Source: Halomonas sp. A40-4 (GTDB lineage: Bacteria > Pseudomonadota > Gammaproteobacteria > Pseudomonadales > Halomonadaceae). From it: DNA of 64,000 nucleotides. Shown here in pieces: positions 1 to 9,741 of this stretch (position 1 is the first letter of the stretch; each line of letters starts with the position of its first letter). The translations under genes were made by a program, and so were the position numbers. The stretch lies in contig NZ_CP065230.1 in assembly GCF_015767635.1 (NCBI RefSeq), positions 2,728,001-2,792,000 of the forward strand, written 5' to 3'. Below the pieces are notes generated by a model, which had not been told where the DNA came from, did not search any database, and saw nothing but the letters and a program-made list of their open reading frames with translations.

Positions 1-31
1 GCAAACGGCCCACTTCAGGACGCAGGCGGTC

Positions 32-475
32 ATGACGAACACACTTCACAGTACCTGCGCCTGCGTCATCCAGCGGGGCGCACGTTTCCTGATGGTCGAG
101 GAAGCCCGCGGCGGCACGGCCACGGTATTCAACCAACCAGCCGGACACATTGAGCCGGGCGAAGGCCCCATGGCCGCTATTTTACGCGAGGTCGCCGAAG
201 AAACCGCCTGGCAGGTCACGCTGACCGGCTATCTGGGGCTCTATATTTTCCATACCCCCCAGGGGAAAACCTTTCACAGTCATGGGTTCATCGCCACGCC
301 CACGACGTTCCTCGCCACACCGCTGGACATCGATATCACCGCGACCCACTGGCTGACGCTTGCCGAAATTCAGGCGCTCAATAGCGCGGGTCGACTGCGT
401 AGCCCGCTGGTGATCACCCGCATCGAAGACGCCATGCAAGGTAACGGCTACCCCTTGAACGTTATCCGCGAGTGA
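32..475 (+). CDS. nudJ: Nudix hydrolase, NudJ-like phosphatase
   Basis: 147 aa. A Nudix box is visible around residues 37-60: G-H-I-E-P-G-E, then REVAEETAW. Overall length and the N-terminal TCACVIQRGARFLMVEE strand fit the NudJ (YmfB) family, which hydrolyses thiamine pyrophosphate precursors and nucleoside di/triphosphates in E. coli. It lies directly upstream of mnmA, as nudJ does in enterobacteria, which supports the assignment. Start is the ATG after GCAGGCGGTC; nothing else is seen in the 31 bases before it. Substrate is not determinable from sequence. Confidence 0.85.
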   Translation: MTNTLHSTCACVIQRGARFLMVEEARGGTATVFNQPAGHIEPGEGPMAAILREVAEETAWQVTLTGYLGLYIFHTPQGKTFHSHGFIATPTTFLATPLDIDITATHWLTLAEIQALNSAGRLRSPLVITRIEDAMQGNGYPLNVIRE

Positions 476-504
476 ACCACTCGAAGCGCCATGGCTCCAT
501 CGTG

Positions 505-510
505 TATAAT
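505..510 (+). promoter_or_regulatory. Candidate -10 box for mnmA
   Basis: A perfect TATAAT lies 35 bases upstream of the chosen mnmA start, in the short gap after nudJ. The -35 region at the right distance (TCGAAG) is poor, so a weak or activator-assisted promoter is likely. Confidence 0.4.
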
Positions 511-544
511 CACCGCCTGATTGCACACTCAACCGAGGATGGCG

Positions 545-1699
545 ATGACATCCATCACTGGCACCACGATGCCTAAAAGCACGCCCGATACACCTCCCAC
601 CGGCAAGGTGATTGTCGGCATGTCCGGCGGCGTTGACTCCTCCGTCTCAGCCTTGCTGCTGTTGCAACAAGGCTACGAGGTCGAAGGCCTGTTCATGAAG
701 AATTGGGACGAAGACGACGGCACGGAGTACTGCACGGCGAAGGAAGACCTCGCTGACGCCGAGGCGGTGTGCGAGAAGCTGGGCATCAAGCTGCACACGG
801 CCAACTTTGCCGCCGAATACTGGGATAACGTTTTCGAGCACTTTCTGGCCGAGTACAAAGCGGGCCGCACGCCCAATCCGGACATCCTTTGCAACCGGGA
901 AATCAAGTTCAAGGTCTTTCTCGAATACGCAGAGATGCTTGGCGCGGACAAAATCGCCACCGGTCATTACGTTCGTCAAGGGGTACGAGAAGGTCGCCCG
1001 CGCCTGCTGAAAGGCCTGGACGCCAACAAGGACCAGAGCTACTTCCTGCACGCCGTGCCTGAAGCCGCCATCGCCCGCACGCTGTTTCCGGTAGGTGAGC
1101 TCGAGAAGCCCGCCGTTCGCGCGCTGGCCGAGCAGCACGACCTGGTGACTGCCAAGAAGAAAGACTCCACAGGCATCTGCTTTATCGGCGAACGGCGCTT
1201 CAGTGATTTCCTGAAGCAGTACCTGCCTGCCCAGCCCGGCACCATCGAAACCCCCGACGGCGACGTGATTGGCGAGCACATGGGGTTGATGTACTACACC
1301 CTGGGCCAACGTCAGGGGCTGGGTATCGGCGGCCTGGCCAACTACTCTGAAGACCCGTGGTATGTCGCTGAAAAAGACCTGGATCGCAACGTGCTGGTGG
1401 CCGTGCAAGGCAAGCACCACTCGCTGCTCTACAGCGATGCCCTGGTCACCGAGGCGATGGACTGGGTCGCCGGTGAGCCACCGGTGACCCAGGGACGTTT
1501 CAAGGCCAAAACCCGCTACCGCCAGAGCGACCGCGGCTGCGATATCATCACCAGGCCCGATGGCAGTGTCGAGGTGCATTTCGATGAGCCTCAACGCGCC
1601 GTTACCCCAGGCCAGTCGCTGGTTCTTTACGACGGCGATATCTGCCTGGGCGGCGGCGTGATTCACTCCACATGGAAGGCAACCGAGGCAGCCGCATGA
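545..1699 (+). CDS. mnmA: tRNA-specific 2-thiouridylase MnmA
   Basis: 384 aa. Cytoplasmic enzyme that makes the 2-thio group of 5-methylaminomethyl-2-thiouridine at the wobble position of Lys, Glu and Gln tRNAs, taking sulfur from the Tus relay. The PP-loop SGGVDSS sits near the N-terminus. The catalytic cysteines are visible in [12 protein letters not shown] and in [13 protein letters not shown]. The frame opens further upstream (TTG at 521, ATG at 539), but GAGG at 535-538 is best spaced for the ATG at 545. It overlaps hflD by an ATGA junction, so the two are co-translated. Confidence 0.95.
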   Translation: MTSITGTTMPKSTPDTPPTGKVIVGMSGGVDSSVSALLLLQQGYEVEGLFMKNWDEDDGTEYCTAKEDLADAEAVCEKLGIKLHTANFAAEYWDNVFEHFLAEYKAGRTPNPDILCNREIKFKVFLEYAEMLGADKIATGHYVRQGVREGRPRLLKGLDANKDQSYFLHAVPEAAIARTLFPVGELEKPAVRALAEQHDLVTAKKKDSTGICFIGERRFSDFLKQYLPAQPGTIETPDGDVIGEHMGLMYYTLGQRQGLGIGGLANYSEDPWYVAEKDLDRNVLVAVQGKHHSLLYSDALVTEAMDWVAGEPPVTQGRFKAKTRYRQSDRGCDIITRPDGSVEVHFDEPQRAVTPGQSLVLYDGDICLGGGVIHSTWKATEAAA

Positions 1700-2334
1700 A
1701 CCCAACGCCGATACACCGCGCGCCGGAAAACCCGACCGCGCGCCAAGCCCTTGCGCTAGCGGGGGTCTTTCAGGCCGCCAGCCTGGTGGACGAACTGGCC
1801 CGCACCGGCCAGGTTGAAACGCGCGCCTGGGAAACGCTGATCGAAGCCACCAGCAACCCCAACCCGGAAAGCTTTGAGGCGATCTACGGCGGCCACCCCA
1901 ACAACCTGCGCCAGGGGCTCGACACCCTCGAGATGCTGGTCGGCCGGGAACAGGCCAACCCGGTGGTACTGCGCTATGGCTTCTCACTGCTATTGCTCAT
2001 GAACAAGCTGCGCACCAACCGCAAGATGATGGATACCCTGGGGCAAAAAATGAACCATATTCAGGACCAGGCGGAACACTTCGGCGCCACCCATGAAAAC
2101 GTGGTCGCCAGCCTGGGCGAAGCCTATCAGGAAACCATCTCGACATTTAAAACCCGCATTGTCGTTCAGGGCGACCCGTCGCTGCTGCAGACCCGTATGA
2201 TGCCCGAGCGCGTACGTGCCTGCTTGATGGCCGGTATTCGCTTCGCGCTGCTGTGGCACCAGCAAGGCGGTCGCCGCTGGAAACTGATGTTCCAGCGCAA
2301 GGCCCTGCGTCGCGCGCTGGATGACTTGAAATAA
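1696..2334 (+). CDS. hflD: HflD, high-frequency lysogenization protein homologue
   Basis: 212 aa, all-alpha, peripheral inner-membrane protein. In E. coli HflD binds phage lambda CII and is encoded between mnmA and purB; that same order holds here. Family-like features include the early [18 protein letters not shown] helix and a basic C-terminus. Its cellular role outside lambda infection is not settled. The start overlaps the mnmA stop (ATGA), which excludes the longer upstream reading of the frame. Confidence 0.92.
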   Translation: MNPTPIHRAPENPTARQALALAGVFQAASLVDELARTGQVETRAWETLIEATSNPNPESFEAIYGGHPNNLRQGLDTLEMLVGREQANPVVLRYGFSLLLLMNKLRTNRKMMDTLGQKMNHIQDQAEHFGATHENVVASLGEAYQETISTFKTRIVVQGDPSLLQTRMMPERVRACLMAGIRFALLWHQQGGRRWKLMFQRKALRRALDDLK

Positions 2335-3762
<1,428 letters not shown>

Positions 3763-3842
3763 TTAAGTTTTACTCTAGTTAAGGTCTACCCTGATTAGGC
3801 TGGAACCACGGCTCTACTGCCACGTTCGTTTAGGATACCACC

Positions 3843-5027
3843 ATGCAACCTTCTGATAAGCCACTGACCCTGCTCGGCGATTTGACCCCGGCGGAATTTC
3901 TGGCGAGCTACTGGCAACAAAAGCCGCTATTGATTCGCGGGGCGATACCCGACTACATCAGCCCCATCGAACCCGATGAGCTGGCAGGGCTTGCCTGCGA
4001 GCCAGGCATCGAAGCCCGTCTGGTAGAAGAAAAAGGCCCGGACGGCGCATGGCAGGTGTCCCACGGGCCTTTCGACGAAGCCACCTTCGAGCGGCTGCCG
4101 GAGCGCAACTGGAGCCTCCTGGTACAAGCCGTGGATCACTACCTGCCCTCGGTGGCTGCCCTGCTGGATGAGTTCGACTTTCTGCCCCGCTGGCGGTTGG
4201 ACGACATCATGGTCAGCTACGCGCCGCCCGGCGGCAGCGTCGGTCCCCACGTCGACCAGTACGACGTTTTCCTGTTTCAAGCCAGTGGCCAGCGCCGTTG
4301 GCAACTGGGCGGCCCGACCAGTGATGACGCGCCGATTGTGCAGGGCATTGACCTACGCATTCTGGAAACCTTCGAGATTGAAGAAGACTCCGACTGGGTA
4401 CTGGAGCCCGGCGACATGCTTTACTTGCCACCGGGCTGGGCTCACCACGGGGTTAGCCAGACCGACGACTGCATCACCATGTCGGTGGGTTTCAGGGCGC
4501 CATCGGCGGATGAAGCGGTCACCTCCTACGCCGATTACCGGGGCGAACAGCTACCCGCCTCGCTGCGCTACAGCGACGCCGGTCGGGCCCCTGCGGCCCA
4601 CAGTGGCGAGCTGGACGATGTCTCGGTGGAGCGCATGCGCCAACTGATCCTGTCGACACTGGATAATCCCCAGCAAATCGCTCAGTGGTTCGGGCGTGCA
4701 ATGACCCAGCCCAAGTACGTTGACCAGGTGGTCCCGCTGGATACGCCGATGGACGAATCAGGTCTTGTCGCTCAGCTACAGGAAGATGGTCCACTCTATC
4801 ATATGCCTGGCTCGCGCTTTGCCTGGCGCACCGAGAATGGCACCACCACGCTGTTCGTCGACGGTGAAGGCTACACCTGCACAGAAGCGCTTGCTCAGCG
4901 GCTGGCGTCAACGGCACCGCTGCATGAAGACGTGCTGGAACTACCGGGTGCCAAAGCGCTCATCACCCAGCTTGTCAACGCGGGCAGCCTGAGCTGGCTG
5001 CAGGACGACGATGACGACGAGGAATAG
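3843..5027 (+). CDS. roxA: JmjC-type ribosomal protein uL16 arginine hydroxylase (RoxA/YcfD family)
   Basis: 394 aa, slightly longer than E. coli YcfD (373 aa). A cupin/JmjC 2-oxoglutarate and Fe(II) oxygenase that in E. coli hydroxylates an arginine of ribosomal protein uL16. The iron facial triad is visible as the H-x-D of GPHVDQYDVF and the later His in LPPGWAHHGV. The N-terminal WQQKPLLIRGA segment is typical of the family. An acidic DDDDDEE tail closes the protein. It is followed after one base by an acetyltransferase gene, which suggests translational coupling. Confidence 0.9.
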   Translation: MQPSDKPLTLLGDLTPAEFLASYWQQKPLLIRGAIPDYISPIEPDELAGLACEPGIEARLVEEKGPDGAWQVSHGPFDEATFERLPERNWSLLVQAVDHYLPSVAALLDEFDFLPRWRLDDIMVSYAPPGGSVGPHVDQYDVFLFQASGQRRWQLGGPTSDDAPIVQGIDLRILETFEIEEDSDWVLEPGDMLYLPPGWAHHGVSQTDDCITMSVGFRAPSADEAVTSYADYRGEQLPASLRYSDAGRAPAAHSGELDDVSVERMRQLILSTLDNPQQIAQWFGRAMTQPKYVDQVVPLDTPMDESGLVAQLQEDGPLYHMPGSRFAWRTENGTTTLFVDGEGYTCTEALAQRLASTAPLHEDVLELPGAKALITQLVNAGSLSWLQDDDDDEE

Positions 5028-5028
5028 C

Positions 5029-5466
5029 ATGCCCCGCGACAGCCTACCGGTCACCGTTCAGGAAGGCGACTGGCAAGCGCTGGGCGAGATCGCCAGCCAT
5101 ATCCGTCGCGTGGTGTTCATTGACGAGCAACAGGTGCCCCAGGACGAGGAATGGGACGGCCAGGACCCCGCCTGCCATCATTTCCTGGCCTACCTGGACG
5201 GCAACCCGGTGGGCACTGCACGACTCCTGCCTGATGGCCATATTGGCCGCGTGGCGGTGCTTGCCGAAGCACGCGGAACCGGCATCGGTGGCCAATTGAT
5301 GGCCGCCGCTATCGCCACCGCCCAGCGTGTCGGCCACCCTCAAGTCGTCCTGAGCTCACAGCTCCATGCGCTGGCCTTTTACGAACGGCTCGGCTTCGTC
5401 GCCCATGGCGAGACCTTCATGGATGCCGGCATCCCTCACCGCGAGATGACGCTGACCTTCAGCTGA
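5029..5466 (+). CDS. GNAT family N-acetyltransferase (ElaA/YjcF-like)
   Basis: 145 aa with the GNAT fold. The acetyl-CoA pyrophosphate-binding loop (R-G-T-G-I-G) follows the IGRVAVLAEAR strand, and the C-terminal ALAFYERLGFVAHGETFMDAGIPH matches small acetyltransferases of the YjcF/ElaA type. Substrate unknown. The start at 5029 is one base after the roxA stop and is preceded by GAGGA inside the end of roxA. The genes are probably co-translated, but no functional link to ribosome hydroxylation can be read from the sequence. Confidence 0.85.
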   Translation: MPRDSLPVTVQEGDWQALGEIASHIRRVVFIDEQQVPQDEEWDGQDPACHHFLAYLDGNPVGTARLLPDGHIGRVAVLAEARGTGIGGQLMAAAIATAQRVGHPQVVLSSQLHALAFYERLGFVAHGETFMDAGIPHREMTLTFS

Positions 5467-5769
5467 TCGCTTTCCCGCTAATCACGAAATTCCACTACAC
5501 AGACCCCAGCGTTGTCGCCCGGCTGTAGTCAAGCTACAACGCTGCCTGCCCCCAAGTGTCAATTGTTGCCCTCCGCCCCTTCAGGGATAGTGTCTTTACT
5601 GCAGTGCCGCAAGGACTGCCCGGAAAACCCGCTTACGACGTTCTATTAAGAGACTTATTTCTTAAAGACACGCCAAGCGAATTGAACGATGCTGAAAGCG
5701 ACTTCGCAGGTGCAGCATAAGACATTGCTTACATGCGCATCGCCATCATAACCCCGGAGGGATTAGCTC
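5467..5769. other. aceA upstream region with two inverted repeats
   Basis: No gene seen. It holds a 9-bp-arm hairpin (CAGCGTTGT at 5507-5515 with its complement ending at 5544, no T tract) and a second inverted repeat TTAAGA-N8-TCTTAA at 5646-5665. The first may end the roxA transcript; the second sits about 105 bases before aceA and could be an operator. A strong GGAGG ribosome site precedes the aceA ATG. Confidence 0.5.
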
Positions 5770-7368
5770 ATGACTGGACTTCTCGAAGAGATCAAGGCAC
5801 TGGCCCAACTACGCGAAGCACAAGGCGGCAAGTGGGATAACATCAACCCCGAATACGCCGCGCGTATGCGTGCCCAGAACCGCTTCCACACCGGTCTGGA
5901 TATCGCCCGGTATACCGCCAAGATCATGCGCGACGACATGGCCGCCTACGATGCCGACACCAGCAAGTACACTCAGTCACTGGGTTGCTGGCACGGCTTT
6001 ATCGGCCAGCAGAAAATGCTTTCCATCAAAAAGCATTTCGGCACCACCAAGCGCAGCTACCTCTACCTGTCAGGCTGGATGGTCGCCGCGCTGCGTTCAG
6101 AGTTTGGCCCGCTGCCTGACCAGTCCATGCATGAAAAAACCTCGGTCGCCAACCTGATCCAAGAGCTCTACACTTTTCTCAAGCAGGCCGATGCGTGGGA
6201 GCTTAACCACCTGTTCCGCGCCCTGGACGACGCCAAAGAGGCTGGCGACAAGTCCAAGGAGCAGGAACTGATCAGTCAGATCGACAACCACGAAACCCAC
6301 GTGGTGCCGATCATCGCTGACATCGACGCCGGTTTTGGTAACGCGGAAGCCACTTACCTGCTGGCCAAGAAATTCATCGAAGCGGGTGCCTGCTGTATCC
6401 AGCTGGAAAACCAGGTATCCGACGAGAAGCAGTGCGGCCACCAGGACGGCAAGGTCACCGTACCCCATGAAGACTTTATTGCCAAAATCAACGCCGTACG
6501 CTACGCCTTCCTGGAACTGGGGGTTGATGATGGCGTGATCGTGGCACGTACAGACTCGCTGGGGGCGGGGTTGACCCAGAAGATCGCCGTGACCACCGAG
6601 CCGGGCGATCTGGGCGACCAGTACAACAGTTTCCTCGACGGCGACGTGATCGAAAACGCCAGCGACATCAATAATGGCGACGTGGTCATCAAGCAGAACG
6701 GCAAGTTGGTCAAGCCCAAGCGGCTCGCCTCCGGCCTCTACCAGTTCAAACCGGGTACCGGTGAAGACCGCGTGGTGCTCGACTGCATCACCAGCCTGCA
6801 AAACGGCGCAGACCTGCTGTGGATCGAGACCGAAAAACCCCACGTCGGCCAGATCGCCGCCATGGTCAATCGTATCCGCGAAGTCTGCCCGGATGCCAAG
6901 CTGGTCTACAACAACTCACCGTCGTTCAACTGGACACTCAACTTCCGTCAGCAAGTATTCGATGCCTGGGAAAAAGAAGGCAAGGACGTCTCGGCCTACG
7001 AGCGCGATAAGCTGATGGGTATCGAGTACGACAACACCGAACTTGGCCAACTGGCCGACGAGTGGACACGTAACTTCCAGCGCGACAGCGCACGTGAGGC
7101 GGGTATCTTCCATCACCTGATCACCCTGCCCACCTACCATACGGCGGCGCTGTCCACCGACAACCTGGCCAAGGGCTACTTTGGCGATGACGGTATGCTG
7201 GCCTACGTCAAGAAAGTCCAGCGCGAGGAAATCCGCCAGGGCATTGCCACCGTCAAGCACCAGGACATGGCAGGCTCCAACATCGGCGATGACCACAAGG
7301 AGTTCTTCCAGGGTGAAGCCGCGCTGAAAGCAGGCGGCAAAGACAACACCATGAACCAGTTCGGCTGA
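5770..7368 (+). CDS. aceA: Isocitrate lyase (long form)
   Basis: 532 aa. It splits isocitrate to succinate and glyoxylate, the first step of the glyoxylate shunt needed for growth on acetate and fatty acids. The active-site cysteine motif appears as KQCGH (usual form KKCGH). Length matches the long isocitrate lyases of Pseudomonas and Acinetobacter, not the 434-aa E. coli type. It is monocistronic here: no malate synthase or isocitrate dehydrogenase kinase lies nearby, and a strong terminator follows. Confidence 0.96.
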   Translation: MTGLLEEIKALAQLREAQGGKWDNINPEYAARMRAQNRFHTGLDIARYTAKIMRDDMAAYDADTSKYTQSLGCWHGFIGQQKMLSIKKHFGTTKRSYLYLSGWMVAALRSEFGPLPDQSMHEKTSVANLIQELYTFLKQADAWELNHLFRALDDAKEAGDKSKEQELISQIDNHETHVVPIIADIDAGFGNAEATYLLAKKFIEAGACCIQLENQVSDEKQCGHQDGKVTVPHEDFIAKINAVRYAFLELGVDDGVIVARTDSLGAGLTQKIAVTTEPGDLGDQYNSFLDGDVIENASDINNGDVVIKQNGKLVKPKRLASGLYQFKPGTGEDRVVLDCITSLQNGADLLWIETEKPHVGQIAAMVNRIREVCPDAKLVYNNSPSFNWTLNFRQQVFDAWEKEGKDVSAYERDKLMGIEYDNTELGQLADEWTRNFQRDSAREAGIFHHLITLPTYHTAALSTDNLAKGYFGDDGMLAYVKKVQREEIRQGIATVKHQDMAGSNIGDDHKEFFQGEAALKAGGKDNTMNQFG

Positions 7369-7402
7369 CACCGGCCGCCAGACGCTAATCTAATGGCCCA
7401 AC

Positions 7403-7435
7403 GCCCGGAAAGATTTCCACTTTCCGGGCTTTTTT
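7403..7435 (+). terminator. Rho-independent terminator of aceA
   Basis: A perfect 10-bp stem GCCCGGAAAG / CTTTCCGGGC with a 7-base loop is followed by six T residues, 35 bases after the aceA stop. Confidence 0.93.
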
Positions 7436-7677
7436 ATACCCACCTGCGTGCTTTGCACACTCTTTTCTTAATCAACCACTACACTGTTTTGCATAATCAT
7501 TTTGCACTATTAGCTTGCATCATTGTCTTATATTACTACTTTACATAGTCAGCATTTCAAACGACCGCTTATCAACATCAGCATTTTTAGGTATGTTGTT
7601 AACGAACGCTGTTCTATAATATGGTCGAAAGTTCTCGTTGCAGACGGGATGACTAAGACAACCACCCGGAGGTGTCC
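7436..7677. other. AT-rich spacer before the lipoprotein gene
   Basis: About 240 bases without an ORF, markedly more AT-rich than the flanks. A TATAAT at 7615-7620 lies about 60 bases before the next start codon and is a plausible -10 box; the matching -35 (TATGTT) is weak. Nothing else is recognised. Confidence 0.45.
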
Positions 7678-8145
7678 ATGAAACGTTTACTCCCTATCGC
7701 CGCTCTCAGCGTTCTCACGCTTGCTGGCTGCGCCAACACAGCGGGCTACTCGGGCGATGTATACAGCGGCAACCAGGCCAAGACCACGCAAAATGTAAGG
7801 ATTGGCACCATTGCCGCGGTGCGCCCGGTACAAATTCAGGCAGATAGCCGCACCGGCGGCCTGCTCGGCGGTGGTGGCGGTGCCATTATCGGCGGTCTGC
7901 TGGGTAACCAGATCGGTGGCGGTTCCGGGCGTCAACTGGCCACCGTTGCCGGCGCGCTGGGTGGTTCTATTGCCGGTACCGCTGCTGAAGACCGCGCCAA
8001 TCGCATTGACGCCCTGGAAATGGAAATCCGCCTGGAAGACGGTACCGACGTAGTGGTCGTACAGCGCGCCGACCGCCAGTTCCAGCCGGGTCAGAAAGTT
8101 CGCCTGATTGGTAACGGTGCCAATGCAAGCGTTGCCCCTTACTGA
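7678..8145 (+). CDS. Glycine-zipper outer-membrane lipoprotein (SlyB/Pcp family)
   Basis: 155 aa. The N-terminus is a lipoprotein signal with lipobox LAGC, so the mature protein starts at Cys19. A Gly-rich zipper (GGLLGGGGGAIIGGLLGNQIGGG) spans the middle, followed by a small beta domain with VRLIGNG. This is the SlyB/17-kDa antigen type architecture; SlyB forms lipid-binding assemblies in the outer membrane under envelope stress. The start at 7678 is chosen over an upstream GTG because GGAGGT sits at 7668-7673. Flanked by terminators, so monocistronic. Confidence 0.88.
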   Translation: MKRLLPIAALSVLTLAGCANTAGYSGDVYSGNQAKTTQNVRIGTIAAVRPVQIQADSRTGGLLGGGGGAIIGGLLGNQIGGGSGRQLATVAGALGGSIAGTAAEDRANRIDALEMEIRLEDGTDVVVVQRADRQFQPGQKVRLIGNGANASVAPY

Positions 8146-8180
8146 TGGTTAGTAGATATAAATAGCTAATCGCTGCAAGA

Positions 8181-8216
8181 AAAAGCCCCGCCAGCATCGC
8201 TGACGGGGCTTTTTTT
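8181..8216 (+). terminator. Bidirectional Rho-independent terminator
   Basis: Nearly perfect inverted repeat, AAAAGCCCCG-C-CAGC pairing with GCTG-A-CGGGGCTTTT, with T run on the plus side and the A run giving a T run on the minus side. It can serve both the lipoprotein gene and the converging small membrane gene. Confidence 0.92.
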
Positions 8217-8239
8217 CGTTGTGTTGATGCTTGGGGTGT

Positions 8240-8518
8240 TTAGTGAGGCGCTTTGCTCGATGCCCAACCGATCAATTTGTACACCACTGCGGCGATGATG
8301 CCCAACAGAATAGCCACCAGCAGGATCTCCACCGGACGCACCAATGTGGTCGCCCCCAGTACGGCAAGGGCACCCACCCAAAGCCAGCGGTTATCGCCAT
8401 GAGTCTTCAATGGCCGGGGCAACATTTTATCCAACCCGGCACTCACGGTTTGCCAGCGCTGATTGACAAAATAGCCAATCAGCACAAGGGCGATTAACCA
8501 GATGATAAATATGGTCAT
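8240..8518 (-). CDS. Small membrane protein of unknown function
   Basis: 92 aa. The N-terminal helix (IFIIWLIALVLIGYFV) and a second hydrophobic stretch in the C-terminal half (VGALAVLGATTLV, then ILLVAILLGIIAAVVY) suggest two or three membrane segments with a short basic loop between them. No catalytic motif and no recognised family. A GGAG precedes the ATG on the minus strand and a shared terminator follows, so it is likely a real single gene. Confidence 0.65.
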   Translation of the reverse strand: MTIFIIWLIALVLIGYFVNQRWQTVSAGLDKMLPRPLKTHGDNRWLWVGALAVLGATTLVRPVEILLVAILLGIIAAVVYKLIGWASSKAPH

Positions 8519-8691
8519 GTCATGCTCCGTAGAAGGTGCGGCGAAAAAAGTGTCCGGCTAGGGTAGCCCTGCTAAATCCTGGGCGCAATACTGCATAAAG
8601 GCAAGACGGCAGAAAATCCCCTCTACCCCCTGACAATCCTGTGTTCACGCGTTACCATGTTAGGGACATGCACTCACCGAAAGGTTATTTA

Positions 8692-9177
8692 ATGCAAATT
8701 GCGCAAAACTCGGTTGTCGCGTTCCACTACACCCTGACCAACGATTCAGGTGAAGTGCTAGACAGTTCCGAAGGCCGCGAGCCCCTCACCTACCTCCATG
8801 GTTCAGGCAACATCATTCCTGGCCTGGAAAAAGAGCTGGAAGGACACGCGGCTGGCGAAAAGCTGAACGTCCAGGTTGCCCCGGAAGAGGGTTACGGCGA
8901 GATTCAGGAACAACTGATGCAGGAAGTTCCGCGCGATGCGTTCCAGGGCGTTGAAAGCGTTGAGCCGGGCATGCAGTTCCAGGCGCAGACCCAAGGCGGC
9001 CCGCTGATGGTCACCGTGAAGAAAGTCGAAGGCGACACTGTCGTTGTCGACGGCAACCATCCGCTAGCCGGTCAGCACCTCAACTTTGACGTTGAAATCG
9101 CCGAAGTACGCGAAGCCAGCGAAGAAGAAGTTGAGCACGGCCATGTACACGGCGAAGGTGGCGAAGAGCAGCACTAA
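8692..9177 (+). CDS. slyD: FKBP-type peptidyl-prolyl isomerase SlyD
   Basis: 161 aa. FKBP catalytic domain at both ends of the fold (VVAFHYTLTNDSGEVLDSS; LTYLHGSGNIIPGLEKELEG) with the inserted chaperone flap in between, as in SlyD. The C-terminal tail is acidic and has several His (VEHGHVHGEGGEEQH), a shortened version of the metal-binding tail that lets E. coli SlyD bind nickel and assist hydrogenase maturation. The start at 8692 is set by AAAGG just upstream; the frame is open to 8641. It converges on nikR, which may be a meaningful nickel association. Confidence 0.92.
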   Translation: MQIAQNSVVAFHYTLTNDSGEVLDSSEGREPLTYLHGSGNIIPGLEKELEGHAAGEKLNVQVAPEEGYGEIQEQLMQEVPRDAFQGVESVEPGMQFQAQTQGGPLMVTVKKVEGDTVVVDGNHPLAGQHLNFDVEIAEVREASEEEVEHGHVHGEGGEEQH

Positions 9178-9219
9178 GCTCTTCCCCCTGGCTGTTTCCC
9201 AGCCGACGCGTGACATGCG

Positions 9220-9248
9220 AAAAGGCGACCCAAGCGGTCGCCTTTTTT
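9220..9248 (+). terminator. Terminator between slyD and nikR
   Basis: AAAGGCGACC, five-base loop, GGTCGCCTTTTTT. The A-rich left side makes it usable from both sides, ending slyD and the converging nikR. Confidence 0.92.
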
Positions 9249-9252
9249 ATGC

Positions 9253-9654
9253 TCATTCTTCAGGAATCAGCACCAGGCGCCCGTGGCGAACGCTGCGTGA
9301 CGAGGTGACTTCAGCGGCGAACTGTTTCAACTGGTCGCTTTGCCCCTTGAGCAACGCGACTTCCATGCAGCTTTGCTCATTCAGGTGGACGTGCAGCGTC
9401 GAAAGGGTGAGGTCATGATGGGCGTGGGAATGGCGCGTCAGCCGTTTGGACAACTCCCTGGCGGCATGGTCATAGACATACACCAGTGCGCCCATGCACG
9501 GCGCCTGTGGCGCGGCTTCCTCGCGTACCTGCTGAAGCCCGCTACGGGTTAAATCGCGAATCGCCTCGGAACGGTTCTGGTAACCGCGTTCCTGGATCAG
9601 CGCATCCACATCTGCCAACAACTCTTCATCAAGCGTGACCGTTACGCGTTGCAT
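9253..9654 (-). CDS. nikR: Nickel-responsive regulator NikR
   Basis: 133 aa. N-terminal ribbon-helix-helix DNA-binding domain (MQRVTVTLDEELLADVD) and C-terminal ACT-like nickel domain. The square-planar nickel ligands are all present and evenly offset by one from E. coli NikR: His77, His88, His90 and Cys96. With nickel bound it represses nikABCDE, to which it is divergent here. GGAGG precedes the ATG. The shared intergenic region carries a perfect operator, so autoregulation is possible. Confidence 0.96.
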   Translation of the reverse strand: MQRVTVTLDEELLADVDALIQERGYQNRSEAIRDLTRSGLQQVREEAAPQAPCMGALVYVYDHAARELSKRLTRHSHAHHDLTLSTLHVHLNEQSCMEVALLKGQSDQLKQFAAEVTSSRSVRHGRLVLIPEE

Positions 9655-9691
9655 CGGTTTACCCCTCCAAAAAATTGACCCCCGGCTGCCA

Positions 9692-9719
9692 GTATGATGA
9701 TATTAAAAAAACATCATAC
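9692..9719 (+). promoter_or_regulatory. NikR operator overlapping the nikA promoter
   Basis: GTATGA at 9692-9697 and TCATAC at 9714-9719 separated by exactly 16 bases, which is the established NikR operator layout. The arms extend to 8 bp (GTATGATG / CATCATAC). A TTGACC -35 (9675-9680) with a 17-base spacer places a TGATAT -10 at 9698-9703, inside the operator, so bound NikR would block polymerase. Confidence 0.93.
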
Positions 9720-9741
9720 CCGTCCCCCTCAGGAAACGGCC

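Noticed and set aside
647..1987. 446-codon open frame on the minus strand
   Set aside because: Antisense to mnmA and hflD; low-complexity shadow typical of GC-rich codon use, with no ribosome site or family pattern.
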